The position numbers were made by a program, and so were the translations under genes. The notes under the pieces were generated by a model. The model was not told the origin of the DNA. It was given only the letters and a program-made list of their open reading frames with translations, and searched no databases. Positions 23,452-34,760 of a DNA stretch of 64,000 bases are shown one piece after another. This DNA comes from Epiperipatus broadwayi (taxonomy: Eukaryota; Onychophora; Udeonychophora; Euonychophora; Peripatidae), in contig JAQFVV010000501.1 of assembly GCA_028023455.1 (NCBI GenBank), positions 330,795 through 394,794 on the forward strand, read 5' to 3'. Numbering within the stretch: position 1 is the stretch's first letter; every line of letters begins with the position of its first letter.

Positions 23452-23639
23452 TTCAATATTTTTCCTAAGATATACAAAATGTTTTGGATCAGACGTATAA
23501 TTACTAGCCTGTTGTTTATTTGTGTGTTATTATTAACAAATTGTTTGTATTTGGAAAGTTCAAATAAAGTTTAAAATTTTCTATACATTCAACATTCACT
23601 CATAGATGGTGAGAAATATAAAAAACAATCACTAATGAA

Positions 23640-24880
23640 CCTTCCACTGAAACAAGTCAGTGTAGAAGGAAAGAAGGAATATGAAAATATTTAAAAATGA
23701 TCTAATAAAAAGAATTGAATATCTGGATTCTTGTAAAATGATTTGAAAAAGAGTTAATAATGACATAAGAAAAGATAATTGTGAATTGGTATGAAATGCT
23801 ATAGAAAGAAAAAGTTTGAAAAGTATAAAACAACATCTTGAAATTTAATAAAAAATTATTTCAGCAATAAGAAGAAATGATGATATTGTTACTAAAAAGA
23901 AAAACATCATCATCAAATGTTACAAAATAATTTATAATAATAAAGAACAAGAAAACAAAGTAATTCCTACATCTTTGGATATCACTAAGTATTTTAGATG
24001 AAGGGGTGAGACATGCAATTAAATCTATGAAGAAAAGGAAAACTCCAGGAAATGATGAAATATGTATTGATAACTTTAAAAAAGAAGGTGAAGAAATCAA
24101 AAACATATTGGCAAATTATTTACTAAATATTTAACTCTATAATTGTGCTTTATGCACATATAATGAAGCTATATTGTGTAGTGCTATGCCAAATGATTAC
24201 AAGAATGTAGTAATAATATTGATGTTTAAGAAAGAGGATAATGAAAATATTAGAAATTACTACTCTATCAGTCTTTCAACGGTGTATGTAAAATCTTTCT
24301 AAAATAATGACAATTCGTCTACAGTGAACTTTGTATTCAAATCAACCAAAAGACCGAGCTCGATTTAAAAATTGTTTTAAAACCTTATATTATATCTGTA
24401 CATTGAGAGAATTTATAGAAAACCAATGAATATGAATTATTTATGTTTTGGATATGTACATTACGAAAATATATTTGATTCTGCAAACACTACCACAATC
24501 ATTAACGCGTTGGACCATCAAAAATATTGACCCATAATATTACCATATTCTGAAGGTTAACATTATAAGAGTGGATCATAGGATTAGCAAAGTTACAATA
24601 ATTATTTTGTGGTTCAAAATAAAAAACCCAATGGAATAACTATACATGGAGAATATTTAAATCATCCCTATTTTTCAGATGATATATTCATAGAATTAAA
24701 CTTGGATGGAGAGTGTTTGATAAAATATCTTAATATTAAAATGAAATATGTTTATGTGTTTGGCGACAGAGGTTTTTAGCAGATGTGTTTTGACAGTCAT
24801 TGTTTATCAATCTGTGACTGGCACACTTTATATTAAAGCAATACAGATGAATTTAAATCACTCACTGAAATATACAGAGA
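23640..24880 (+). pseudogene. RTE-type retrotransposon fragment 2 (N-terminal RT, decayed)
   Basis: Recognisable reverse transcriptase pieces appear in order: AIKSMKKRKTPGNDEI (about 24013-24060, the R-x-PG-x-D motif), PNDYKNVVIILMFKKED followed by NIRNYYSISL (about 24190-24280), NQPKDRARFKNCFKTLYYI (about 24340), an IFDSANTTTIINALDHQ piece (about 24470), and after a deletion GEYLNHPYFSDDIF (about 24640) then IKLGWRVFD (about 24695). Many stops and frameshifts. It is complementary in coverage to fragment 1, which holds the later RT segments. An old dead copy. Confidence 0.85.
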
Positions 24881-25239
24881 TATAAAGGACCAATGAATAT
24901 GAGTTGGCATTATGCTTTGGATTTAAAGGCATTTGATTCTATATGTTGGGTTTCCAACTATGACTGAGTGATCAGCAAACAAGTCTACAATAAAACTTGA
25001 CAGAATAATAGCACATATATTTAGCAATAATCATTTATTAATAATTTGGAAAAATAATTACTATTCTGATCTTTAAGAGGTAATATAAACTCAGCATTTG
25101 AGCGAGCTTAATTCCCGTTAATTATTGAATAGCAAATAATGTTTACAAAGTTTAGCTATAAATGTAAGTTATTATTCACTTTATCTTCAGTAACAGCTAT
25201 AGTCTTTATCACACAACCCTTGATGAGCCTCTTGAGGCA
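24881..25239. other. No recognised feature
   Basis: AT-rich, with a possible further scrap of RTE near 24890-24960. Confidence 0.35.
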
Positions 25240-25589
25240 TTTCAAAATAATAATAATAATAATAATAAATAATAATAAAGGGAAGAAGAAGAAGAAGAAG
25301 AAAAAGAAGAAGAAGAAGAAGAAGAAGAAGAAGAAGAAGAAGAAGAAGAAGAAGAAGAAGAAGAAGAAGAAGAAGAAGAAGAAGAAGAAGAAGAAGAAGA
25401 AGAAGAAGAAGAAGAAGAAGAAGAAGAAGAAGAAGAAGAAGAAGAAGAAGAAGAAGAAGAAGAAGAAGAAGAAGAAGAAGAAGAAGAAGAAGAAGAAGAA
25501 GAAGAAGAAGAAGAAGAAGAAGAAGAAGAAGAAGAAGAAGAAGAAGAAGAAGAAGAAGAAGAAGAAGAAGAAGAAGAAGAAGAAGAAGA
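25240..25589. repeat. (AAT)n then (GAA)n microsatellite, about 100 GAA units
   Basis: A short AAT run (25242-25277) is followed by about 300 bp of GAA with one or two interruptions near the start. Poly-Lys and poly-Leu open frames here are artefacts. Long purine GAA tracts are known to form triplex DNA. Confidence 0.98.
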
Positions 25590-26157
25590 CCGAGACGGTC
25601 TATTAAAAGCACTAGTCAGCTTAGTGACGTACAGGAAACGAGATCCTGGAAAAAAAGATCCTCTGATGATGATCTACTGCTCTTCAACTCGTGGATGCAC
25701 TAACAGTTGCAGCTTCCACAGAAAAAGCCAGCAGTCCTTTTTCTCTAGCTTTTTATATCATCTCTTCCTTTGTTTCTCTTATCTTTTCTGGAATAAATTA
25801 TTTGGCTTTAATCATTTAATATTATTTTGGTTGTTATCATACAACGAAATTCCTTAGCTTTTTAATTATACCATTAATTACCCTCTTAGGAATTTATTTC
25901 CATACATGGTAAGTTTATAAAGTCTATAATATTAATTAATCTTATGAATTTATTTCTGCATCTGTAAGGTGTTACAATTAATTTAATGTTTTGGGAATTC
26001 CTTTCCATATAAGATAATATTATAAACTCGGTTCCATTAATCAATATATAGATGCATTCTATGTTTCTTTAAACTACGTTTAATTGAAAACATTTCTTTT
26101 CATCGATTTATTTATTTAAGTTTAAATATTCTTTAATATTTTGCACTATAAGCATTT
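25590..26157. other. No recognised gene
   Basis: A frame stays open from the GAA tract to 25857. Its first 45 codons are less AT-rich than the surroundings (CGAGACGGTC, ACGAGATCCTGG), but no domain or splice site is convincing. The rest is AT-rich. Confidence 0.35.
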
Positions 26158-27090
26158 CTTCAATAATTAAAGCATTGGATTATCAAGGTATAGTCCCAGC
26201 ATATTGTTATATTTTGAAGAATATTTATAAAAATGCAACAGCAACAATTAGATTACAAGACAGGATAACTCCATATCCCCAAAACATTTTACAGCAATGT
26301 TGCAGGACGTATTTTGTGCATTAAAATGGAAAGCTAAAGGAATAAAAGTAAATCGAGATTATTTAAGTCATTTAGATTTTTCAGATGATGTAGTTGTTTT
26401 TGCTAATAATGCTTCAGAGCTTCATGAAATGTTGCAAGAGTTATCAGATGAAAGTAAGAATGTAGAACTAATAGTAAAAGTTAAAAAGACTAAAGTAATG
26501 TTCAGTTGATTTCCCCAAAAGAAGAAAGTAAAAATTGGCAATGGTGAGTTGTAAGAAGTTAACAACTACAAATATGCTTGTTAGATTATTACTACAGATA
26601 AAAGCATAATGGATGGAATTAATCAAAGAATTAAACTTGATTGGAGTGCTTTTGATAGAAATAACTTATTATTAAAAGGAAACATGCCTATATGTTTGAA
26701 ACGGAAGATTTTTAATAAATGTGTTTTACCAGCTCTTATTTATGGATCTGTGATTTGGACACTTAATAGAAGAGCAATACAGAGATACGTGTTAGGAGTA
26801 ACAAGAAGAGATCGAAAATGCAATACCTGGGTAAGAGAACAAACAGGTGTTACTGACATCATTGAAAGAATTAAATTCTGAAGTGACATATTCTATAAAA
26901 GATTACAATAGATGGACAATTGAAATATTAAACTGGATTCCAAGAGATTGTACATGACCCAGAAAGAGACCACATGTGAGATGGATGGATGAAATAACAA
27001 AAAGTGTGCAGGGATGATGTGGAGAAGCGAGGCTTTTGATCAGAGAAGATGGACTTTCATCCTACAGTGGATTGATAATGGATGACAGTG
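26158..27090 (+). pseudogene. RTE-type retrotransposon fragment 3
   Basis: Begins IIKALDYQGIVPAYC in the RT domain. A later frame (26297) has LSHLDFSDDVVVFANNASEL, in which the catalytic FADD has become FSDD (26377-26388), then KKTKVMFS. The frame from 26609 reads IKLDWSAFDRN, CVLPALIYGSVIWTLN and LGVTRRDRKC. The thumb and C-terminal part then decays, with a stop at 26879 and shifts, to about 27090. Close relative of fragment 1. The stops and altered catalytic motif show it is inactive. Confidence 0.9.
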
Positions 27091-27094
27091 ATGG

Positions 27095-27440
27095 TAATAA
27101 TGACATGTTGGGAATAACAAGAAGAGATCTAAACCAAAATACTTGGTTGAGAGAATAAGCAGGTGTCATTGGTGTTATTGAAAAAAATTAAAATTGAAAT
27201 AGAGTTTGTCTGGACATATTTCTAGAAGAAATGATAATAGATATACAATTGTAGTCTTGCACTGATTTCCAACGTATTACGGAGGAACTAGAAAAGACCG
27301 CATGTGAGATGGATGGATAAAATAAGGAAGTTTGTTGGTGTGCCGCGATGAAGAGAAACTATGGTTTAGAGAAACTGGATTGCACTTGAAAAAATCTGTA
27401 TTCTGCAATGGTTGAAAATAATAGTAATGACCTTTATATA
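27095..27440 (+). pseudogene. RTE-type retrotransposon fragment 4 (3' tail only)
   Basis: Immediately downstream, a second, more diverged copy of the RTE 3' end begins at ATGTTGGGAATAACAAGAAG. It repeats the GVTRRD, tryptophan-arginine-glutamate and RW-MDE-type segments with many stops. It probably represents an older 5'-truncated insertion, or a tail duplication, next to fragment 3. Confidence 0.75.
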
Positions 27441-27557
27441 GATTTTTTTTTTTAACAGTAATAAATTATTATTATTCGATTACATTATAAAATCACACAC
27501 ACCCAACATAATTTGTAAATTTAATTATTTTCCGGAAATGATAAAATTTTACTATAG

Positions 27558-28072
27558 AAATGCAGGTTTAAGCCTGTACAATGTATTAATTTATATAAAT
27601 AGTGTGTAAAAGGTCTGCCCATCCCTCGCATGTGTATGTATAAATGGATTATTCTCCTGTACATGAGGGGGTCAGAATGATTAATATGTCAACACGGGTA
27701 GGATGACAACCTTGGCACTAACAAGGGCTTTGAACGTTCCATCATCAGATTTTCGATGAAATGGAAAGCTGAAGAGTTGTGAGTTGGAGCAGTTTGAAGC
27801 CTGCCCGTTAAAGTATGAAGATTGGCTATCTTAATATAAAGCTGAGCACTGATTGTATATATGTGTGAGGATAGTAATCTGGACCAACAGATGATTGCTG
27901 GTTTAGCATTAAATACAAATATTGGTGATTATTTATCTTTTCAACATGTGTGTGATCAGGTGGGTCAGCAATATGAGATGACACTGAGAGTAGTGGGTCG
28001 TGTGAAAGTCTGAGTTCGAATCCCGCATATATTACGTACATAAATGCAGGTTTAAGCCTGTACAATGTATTA
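27558..28072 (+). repeat. Repeat family B, one unit with repeated ends
   Basis: The same 31-bp sequence (starting AAATGCAGGTTTAAGCCTG) occurs at 27558 and 28042, a 484-bp period, so this is slightly more than one unit of a tandem repeat. Near its 3' part it has a B-box-like GAGTTCGAATCCC (28011-28023) and an upstream region (27952-27978) resembling a tRNA A arm, suggesting a tRNA-derived head. Relatives lie at 29245, 34761 and 63574. The minus-strand open frame at 27826-28065 is not a gene. Confidence 0.75.
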
Positions 28073-28654
28073 CATCAACAGTAATACACTGATTATCATA
28101 TGATCGACGAAATTAATCAGCGTTATGCTTAATTAAAACTCGTTAAATATATTCACATTATTAAATGTATTTGTCTGTATTCATTTTTAAGTTAACAGAT
28201 TGCTGATGAATTATTAAATCATTATTCTAAACATCTCTGAAAGAAAATCAGAACTTTTAAAAGGTATTTTAATCGAATCATTTGCGTACAGAAATAAGTA
28301 AATAGGAAGGAGGAATACTATTGTAAAAACTGAAGGAATCTAATACTACTATATAAACACAGAAGTAGAGAGATTGAGAGTTATATTTCAGATGTAGAAA
28401 TACTATTTCCCCACCCTCTCAACTCTATGTAGCAGCTGAAAAGCATTCAAAATGAATATTATATGAGAAAGTCATGTGATATTGTTGGTGGTAGGATCGC
28501 CAAACGTTTCATGTTGTGTAAATTGGTTTATTCAGTCGTTATAAAAAATAAAAGTCAGTCAATTGCCATGTTATTCAGATATATTACTTAAAATACTTCA
28601 CTCATATACACTTTAATGCAAGTAATTTTCTTAACTTTCTTTATTTTCTTACAG
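28073..28654. other. No recognised feature
   Basis: AT-rich, no gene or repeat that I can support. Confidence 0.4.
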
Positions 28655-28681
28655 TTTCGACTGTCCAGCAGTCTTCGTCAG
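28655..28681 (-). ncRNA. Hammerhead-like core, 27 nt (best copy)
   Basis: The minus strand reads CTGACGA, A, GACTG, CTGGA loop, CAGTC, GAAA. A perfect 5-bp helix separates two strands identical to the conserved hammerhead core. Compared with 10313, the last helix pair and loop differ while pairing is kept. No flanking stem I or III was evident by eye. Confidence 0.55.
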
Positions 28682-29244
28682 AGCTTAATCCTCCTCACAG
28701 TTTTAACCTTAATTCAGATATAACGGATTTTTAAAATACATTACAAATATTTATTTTATATGACGCTATGCATACAATTGTATGCATTCCTTTTATTCCT
28801 GCATAAATACTATATCTTGTATTGTAGAGTGAAGTATTCATTTATTATTTAACACTCAAGACGCAATGCACAATTAGCTTGAAAGGCTGATCTTTGAATA
28901 TATTACAAATATTTATACATGTATCACCGAAATAGTATTAAATTAAGTGATTTGTAGTTTGAATCCAGTTAATTGTTAATAATATAGTTTTGTATAATTA
29001 CAAGCGAAATAATGATTTTGAATTTAAGAATTGATTTATTGGTCTGACGTAAAAAATTTTGATTACGCTGATGGTTTAAAGAAATGATCGAATTTAAGAA
29101 AAAATGTTCTAAAATAATAAAAGTTTGTATTTTTTTTATTAATTATAATATACTGGGAGTAGGGTTTGTGATTCCAAATATGTATGTGTGAGAATGGACA
29201 ACTCTTCAATCTGATTAGTAATATGCAAAAAATCACGTTTTGCT
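28682..29244. other. No recognised feature
   Basis: AT-rich, no gene or repeat that I can support. Confidence 0.4.
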
Positions 29245-29440
29245 TTACTGTGCCAATTTTAAGCTCAGACTTTCACACGACCCTCAACTCTCCACACTAT
29301 CTCATACCACTGATACAATTGACCACATATACGTCCAAAGATAAATAATCAGTGGTATGAGATAGTGTGGAGAGTTGAGGGTTGTGCAAAAGTCTGAGTT
29401 CAAAATACCCTATATATTACATTGTTTGTATAGGTATATA
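29245..29440. repeat. Family B foldback
   Basis: The 3' part of family B occurs twice in inverted orientation (about 29262-29325 and 29352-29405). Arms contain CTCAACTCTCCACACTATCTC and its complement, giving a hairpin with a spacer of about 30 bp, followed by the family end ATACCCTATATATTACATTG also seen at 63880. Confidence 0.8.
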
Positions 29441-30710
29441 TATAGCCTTGGGTTAGATATTAAATAGTGTCAATTTTAATAAATTATTCCTCTGGGTTAG
29501 TTAAAACAGTTTTTTTTTTTTTCAGATTACAACTTAGGTTTAGAATTTTTTTTAGGCAGCTAGCCCTCATTCAGTCCATGGTTAGTAAATGAGTATTTAA
29601 CAATTTTTAACTAGAGTGGAAAACAATATTGAAAAATACTAAGATTCTGAACATCTAGCATGTTATTGTATTTTGTAATGCCTTCTTCACTGCTTTTTTC
29701 TTGGATGGCTGCTGGATAGGCTTTTATCTTGAAGTGGATTGTTCAAGGTCTATTTCTCTCATTTATTTAAATGAATTGAGAATTGTGTTTAATATGTATA
29801 ATATAAATAAACAAGTGAGATGACTCTTCAAGAACTGCATCTAATATAAAGAGTTGAATTGATTAAGCATTCATTTCTTTGGCTGATGTTCTTCAAGTAG
29901 TTCTCTTTGTAAAATCTTAGAGCCCAATAAGATACAATCATTTTCATAATGCAAAAAATGATCAAACGTTATAGATAGAGGGCTTAATAGTGTTTGAAGT
30001 CTCATTTTGCCTGTTTCATACATTAAACACTAATTATCCATCAATATGTAAATTAACTGCTCCAGGCAAACTTTAACATTACAGTATGATTATTTCATAG
30101 CTTATGACACACTATTCTTCAATTGGCTGAAAAAAATAAGGCTAGAATCCTGGTGCAACAATGTAGAAACTCCAATTCTTTAAATATGAAATACAAGATC
30201 GTGTAGATATCAATATGATTGCGGAGCAGTCAGCATTATCACACATTCAAACATTATTATATTTTAATATCTAACTTATAGAGTTGTAATTATCAGGATG
30301 GGGGGGGAGTAGTTGTATTTTTTTAAATTACATAAAAATTAAATATCTAAAAAAATTAATCTCTATAAAAAAACTGATGTTTATCATTCTAAAAGACAAC
30401 TTATAATATTAAAAACATTATCATATATCAAAATTTAAACAAATATTTTTTTTTCTTTATATATATAAAAAGAATCCAGCTTATTAGTATTTCCAAAGAT
30501 TTTAACATATAGAGTTCTCATCATCAATAATTGGTTTCAGGAAAACAGCATGATGACTGAACACTAAGTTTCCATAGCAACAATGTTATTAGTGTTTAAT
30601 TCAATTACACTATTAATAAAATTATGCATCAAGCCCTGTGTATACAGCTTATTAAAATATATCGATGTTTTTCTTAAACATTATTTTTTTACGCTATATA
30701 TATTTATATT
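29441..30710. other. AT-rich, no recognised gene
   Basis: A weak family E-like segment lies near 29550-29610. A run of eight or nine G occurs at about 30300. Nothing else is supported. Confidence 0.4.
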
Positions 30711-30955
30711 ATACTACCATAACCCTCGTTCTTAAAGTTAAACAATAAATATTTCTTCAGTAATCCATTGCCAAAGCAAGACTACAAATATGTAAGAAAT
30801 GAAAAGCCACTTTATACCGACATTCTTTTTTACAATGTATATTTTTAAATTATACCACTATAGCCCTAATTCTTAAAGTAATATTTCACCAATTCAGTGC
30901 CAAAGCAAGTCTACAAATAGATAAGAAATGGAAGCAGACTTTATACCCTCATCTA
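30711..30955. repeat. Diverged tandem duplication, period about 141 bp
   Basis: Two copies share CATAACCCTCGTTCTTAAAG-like starts, TGCCAAAGCAAGACTACAAA and AAGAAATG...ACTTTATACC. A third, weaker start may occur at about 31172. Confidence 0.7.
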
Positions 30956-31764
30956 TAATTTTAAATGAACCATTAGTGCCAACAATGAAAGACAATGGTT
31001 TGAATTTAAAACTCTGTTTAGGAATTTGAAATACAAATTGTCCAAGATTAAATATTTGAAGATAAATAATAAATAATCACTCTTACAATCTTTTATCCAA
31101 AATACACTACAGTATATATAATAAAATTAAAATTCAAATAGTTAATGGGTCAGTTATATGTAAATTTCATCACCATAACCCCTGAATAAATAAATTTAAA
31201 TCAATATATTTCAGCGATCTGGTGACAACGCAACACTATAAAAAGATAGGATATCCAATCTCTGTCCTTGATTGTGATTTTAAATAGACCATAATTCTAG
31301 CAGTCACAAACAATGAATGTATATTTTTATATATACTATATTTTAAACCTCCAGAAATCAAAGTTTAAAAAATTACAGGAGAGATTGTACTATGTACTGA
31401 AATATAAAAAGAAATTTTAAAACACTTGCAAATTTTCCTTTATTATTATACTTATATGATAAAATGCATGATTTTTTATTTATTTATTTTCAGTTACAAT
31501 TTAGTAATTATAATTAATAATTTGTAAAGCGCATATTCATTACACTTTAGATTCACCTATATAATTAGAAATTAGGTTGAAGATAAGAGGCCGCTCTTGT
31601 CTTTTAAAGTCGTTAATCTTGTGTTTAGTTTTGTAGAGGTCCCTACTGTCGCATTTTAGGTGCATAGTCTTAAGGTTATAGCCTTCATCTAGTAATTACT
31701 AAACAAAGAAAGATAAGGATCACAGTCAAAAAAATTGTAACAGCAGTCGTGCTTATTCGAGAGA
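30956..31764. other. No recognised gene
   Basis: AT-rich. The segment at 31580-31700 is slightly less AT-rich but shows no open frame of note. Confidence 0.4.
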
Positions 31765-31766
31765 TA

Positions 31767-32876
31767 CACCTGGGTCTCTTTTTACGTGGACTTATTTAAC
31801 ACGATTTTGAAGTTACGCGATTCGTGTTTCACCGGAAGTCGAACTCCGATATTGCGCTATTACTTTAAATAATAAATTTTGCGCAGTTACGTTATATTGA
31901 AAGTGATAGCACATTATTGGAATTCGACTTTCAGATTAGTAATTTCAATATTTTCAGTGCTTTATAATAGTAAGATTTTATGCAATAATGAAATTAAAAT
32001 CATGATTTCCACATTTTATGTATACACACCTTAAATTTTACAAGATTATAATGTAAATTTGTTCAAACATTGTGCATGTTAATTTTGCATTTTAAATCAC
32101 ATTCTGTTTTTGCTTTTTAAAAAAGAACGTAATCAATTATTAATCATTTAGTGTCCACAAGTTTATTTTTAAAAGGTCAGTAATAGCAGTGGGCACAATT
32201 AAATTTGACAATTAAAAATTAAAATCTGATTTTTAATTGTAATTAACAATTTAAAAATTACTTATGGCGACTTGAAATAATCTGATGTGAAATTTGATTT
32301 TTAAACGGAATTGAAAATTAAAGACAAAAATAAGAATTTAATTTTTAGTTGTTAGTTTTAATTAAATTTTTCCCAGCAGTGGTGAATAAATGTCTTTTTA
32401 TTATCATAAGTCTAAGTTCATAAACAATTAATAAAATCATCATCTCAAAGATTAATTACTGATTACGTTGTCAACAGAAAAACATTAACACAACATGAGA
32501 GTGCAAACAAACGTGTGTTTCGGTTAATAGCGATAATAATTAAAACATGTATAAAAAAATGTAAATTATCATACTGTAAATTATGCATAAAAATATATTA
32601 TTTTGAATAAAATTAAATATTATAGTTAAAAAAAGTTTGTCTTGTATCAATTTTTTTCAAATTTGAAATTTTTTATTAGTCATATTTTATTTCCTTATTT
32701 TTTTTTTGAGCGAATTTTAAAGTAATATTACGTTGGTGCTTTGCTTTTATGCAAATTTTGAAAAATCACAGACCACATCCCCCCTTTTTCAATGTAAGTT
32801 ACGTCTATTTTTGCGCGATTTCGTTTGCGCGTGTTTTCTGAGGAACCTATCTATTGCATAAAATGAGACCCAGGTG
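31767..32876 (-). mobile_element. Non-autonomous TIR DNA transposon, copy 2 (full length, inverted)
   Basis: Both ends are present: CACCTGGGTCTC (31767) and GAGACCCAGGTG (to 32876), each flanked by TA, consistent with a TA target duplication as in Tc1/mariner-like elements. At about 1110 bp it is the longest copy; the other two lack internal sequence. It is AT-rich with no transposase. The GCGCGATTT/GCGCAAA region near its right end matches the left end of copy 3. Confidence 0.9.
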
Positions 32877-33173
32877 TATATCCGTTACAATTAAGTTCTG
32901 ATATATGGAAAAAATTAAAACATTTAAAATTTACATAATTTTTATATTCATTTTGAAATTATTTTCACTATTACACCAATGCTGACATCTCAAGTTATGA
33001 GTTCTCTTAAATACAATTTGCTATCAAATATCACACAATCTTTTGAAATATTGGTTTTAACTATAACTGATAGCTTAAATGTTATGGCTTTAATATTAGT
33101 CGTATATAAATGGTAACGAATCATGATCTTGAACCTATGTACTTGTTATATTTAACAACGTTTTAAGAAAAGT
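32877..33173. other. No recognised feature
   Basis: AT-rich spacer. Confidence 0.35.
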
Positions 33174-33307
33174 GTTGATGTGATGTGATGTACTGTAGCT
33201 TCTCCTTAAATGAAGTCAAGAATCTCTCAGCAATTATGTTGATGATGTGATGTGATGTACTGTAGCTTCTTCTTAAATGAAGTCAAGGATCTCTCAGCAA
33301 TTATGCC
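33174..33307. repeat. 67-bp tandem duplication (family C)
   Basis: Two copies, each with TGTGATGTACTGTAGCTTCT and GAATCTCTCAGCAATTATG or a one-base variant. A related inverted copy is at about 43255-43365, which also shares the CCCAGAGAAACCTGTT continuation, so this is a dispersed repeat. Confidence 0.85.
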
Positions 33308-34760
33308 CAGAGAAACCTGTTTTACATTTCCCAGTCTAAGTTTTCCCATATTCTGCTCCATCCCATTTCCACAACATAATCTTTGTCAACTCTATGGCCT
33401 TTATATCTAAATCTCCCTTATCTTTTTCCAAACCCAGCATAAAAACCAATAATCCACTTTCTGTATAATCACTTTTTTCATATTTATTCTTCCACAGCGA
33501 CCTCTAGAGAATTAAAAAATTTATAAACAGTTGCAATTTAGTTGAAATTTTAAAAACAGCAAAAATTAATTTCCGTCTAAAAACTCAATTTAAAATTCAT
33601 TTACAATTATGTTTGAATAATATGCTTCTATTTTATTTTTTTTAATCAGATTTTTATGGGAAAATACTTTAATTTCTTATTTTATAAAATGTATATGAAA
33701 TATTTTAGAATGAATTTTGTGAAAACAAAAGAAATATATTTTTTTAACTTTAAATTTTATATTAATAACAATACGTATTGTACAAGTTGTTTTTTTTTTT
33801 TATTACATCCGCATTGAACACAATTTTACTCAGTCGCAATTGAATAATTATAGAACTGCTTCATAAAATTGAAGCGTCGTAAATCGGAGCGCACACCCAC
33901 ATGCACAAAGAATCCATTCGCCCATATAACTCAAAAACATTTCTAGGATAATTAATTTATTTACATTCCCTATCATCATAATACAATTTTTAATCAATTT
34001 AAATACAGAAAATAATATGTTTTACATAAAAATCATTCCCAAACATCTTTCTTTTTTTTTTTTCAATTTTATACATGAAGGGTGCTTGAAAGTCTGAGTT
34101 CAAATCCCTTGTATTTACTATTAAAGCTCCGGTTTGTGAAGAGTGCCTGGTTTTCAAATTTTATACATTAGAAAAATTATTATAAGTTTTGAATGATAAT
34201 ATTTTAAACTCTTGTAGAATAAAATTCTACTGAATACCGGAAAGTATTATAAACTTTTAATATTAATAATCATTTTATAATTCATTAATAAATAACAATA
34301 ATTAATTCCAGGTAGTATATTACCTGTTTTTTATTCTACCAAATTTAATTTTTAATAGCGCATATCTGAAACCAATAAAACAACCATCAGCGCACTCATA
34401 ATTCAACTTTCGTTTCTTCCAAATAAATAATTAAAACTCACATTTTTGATTACTTCGCTGCGGGTTTTAATAACTCTCTGATATATATATATATATTGAT
34501 AGCTTTTGAAATAAGGAAATGTTCATTTATGTTATAACAGCTTAAAATTTAATGTTGGACATATGACTATATATATATTTTACAATCGTTATGACTATAT
34601 ATGATAGGCATTATTCATTCTATCTCAATATGTGTGTGTATGCTTAAGTAAAAGTATAACAGCTTTTTGATAAAATAATTCCTTCAGGATAATTCCTCAT
34701 TGAGGAAAAAAAGTGAAGAAAGCAGTACTGAGCAGGCTAAAAATATCTGAATATTCATTT
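33308..34760. other. AT-rich, with a family B scrap
   Basis: No gene recognised. A short family B piece (AAAGTCTGAGTTCAAATCCC) lies at about 34090-34110, and a TA run lies near 34480-34496. Confidence 0.4.

Larger units (their letters stand above)
22866..23615. mobile_element. TIR/foldback element, about 750 bp
   Basis: The left end (22866-22980) and right end (23499-23615) are reverse complements over about 115 bp with roughly 90% identity by eye. The ends match those of the composite at 3398-4675. Inside, the minus strand has a tRNA-like A box (TAGCTCAGTTAGTTAGAG at about 23087-23106) and then a CTGAAGAA, hairpin, GAAAC core (22986-23018). The interior also holds mixed ATT, ATC, CTT and CTC microsatellites. 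No transposase. Confidence 0.75.

Noticed and set aside
25587-25606. GACCGAGACGGTC hairpin after GAA units as another ribozyme-like core
   Set aside because: No GAAA strand follows the helix and the leading strand is just the microsatellite.
25139-25612. Poly-Lys (plus) and poly-Leu (minus) open frames over 140 codons
   Set aside because: Direct translation of the GAA microsatellite.
25590-25857. Possible acidic-tract protein: GAA-encoded poly-Glu running into a mixed-composition frame
   Set aside because: No start codon before the repeat, no domain, no splice signal. The frame downstream quickly becomes AT-driven and hydrophobic.
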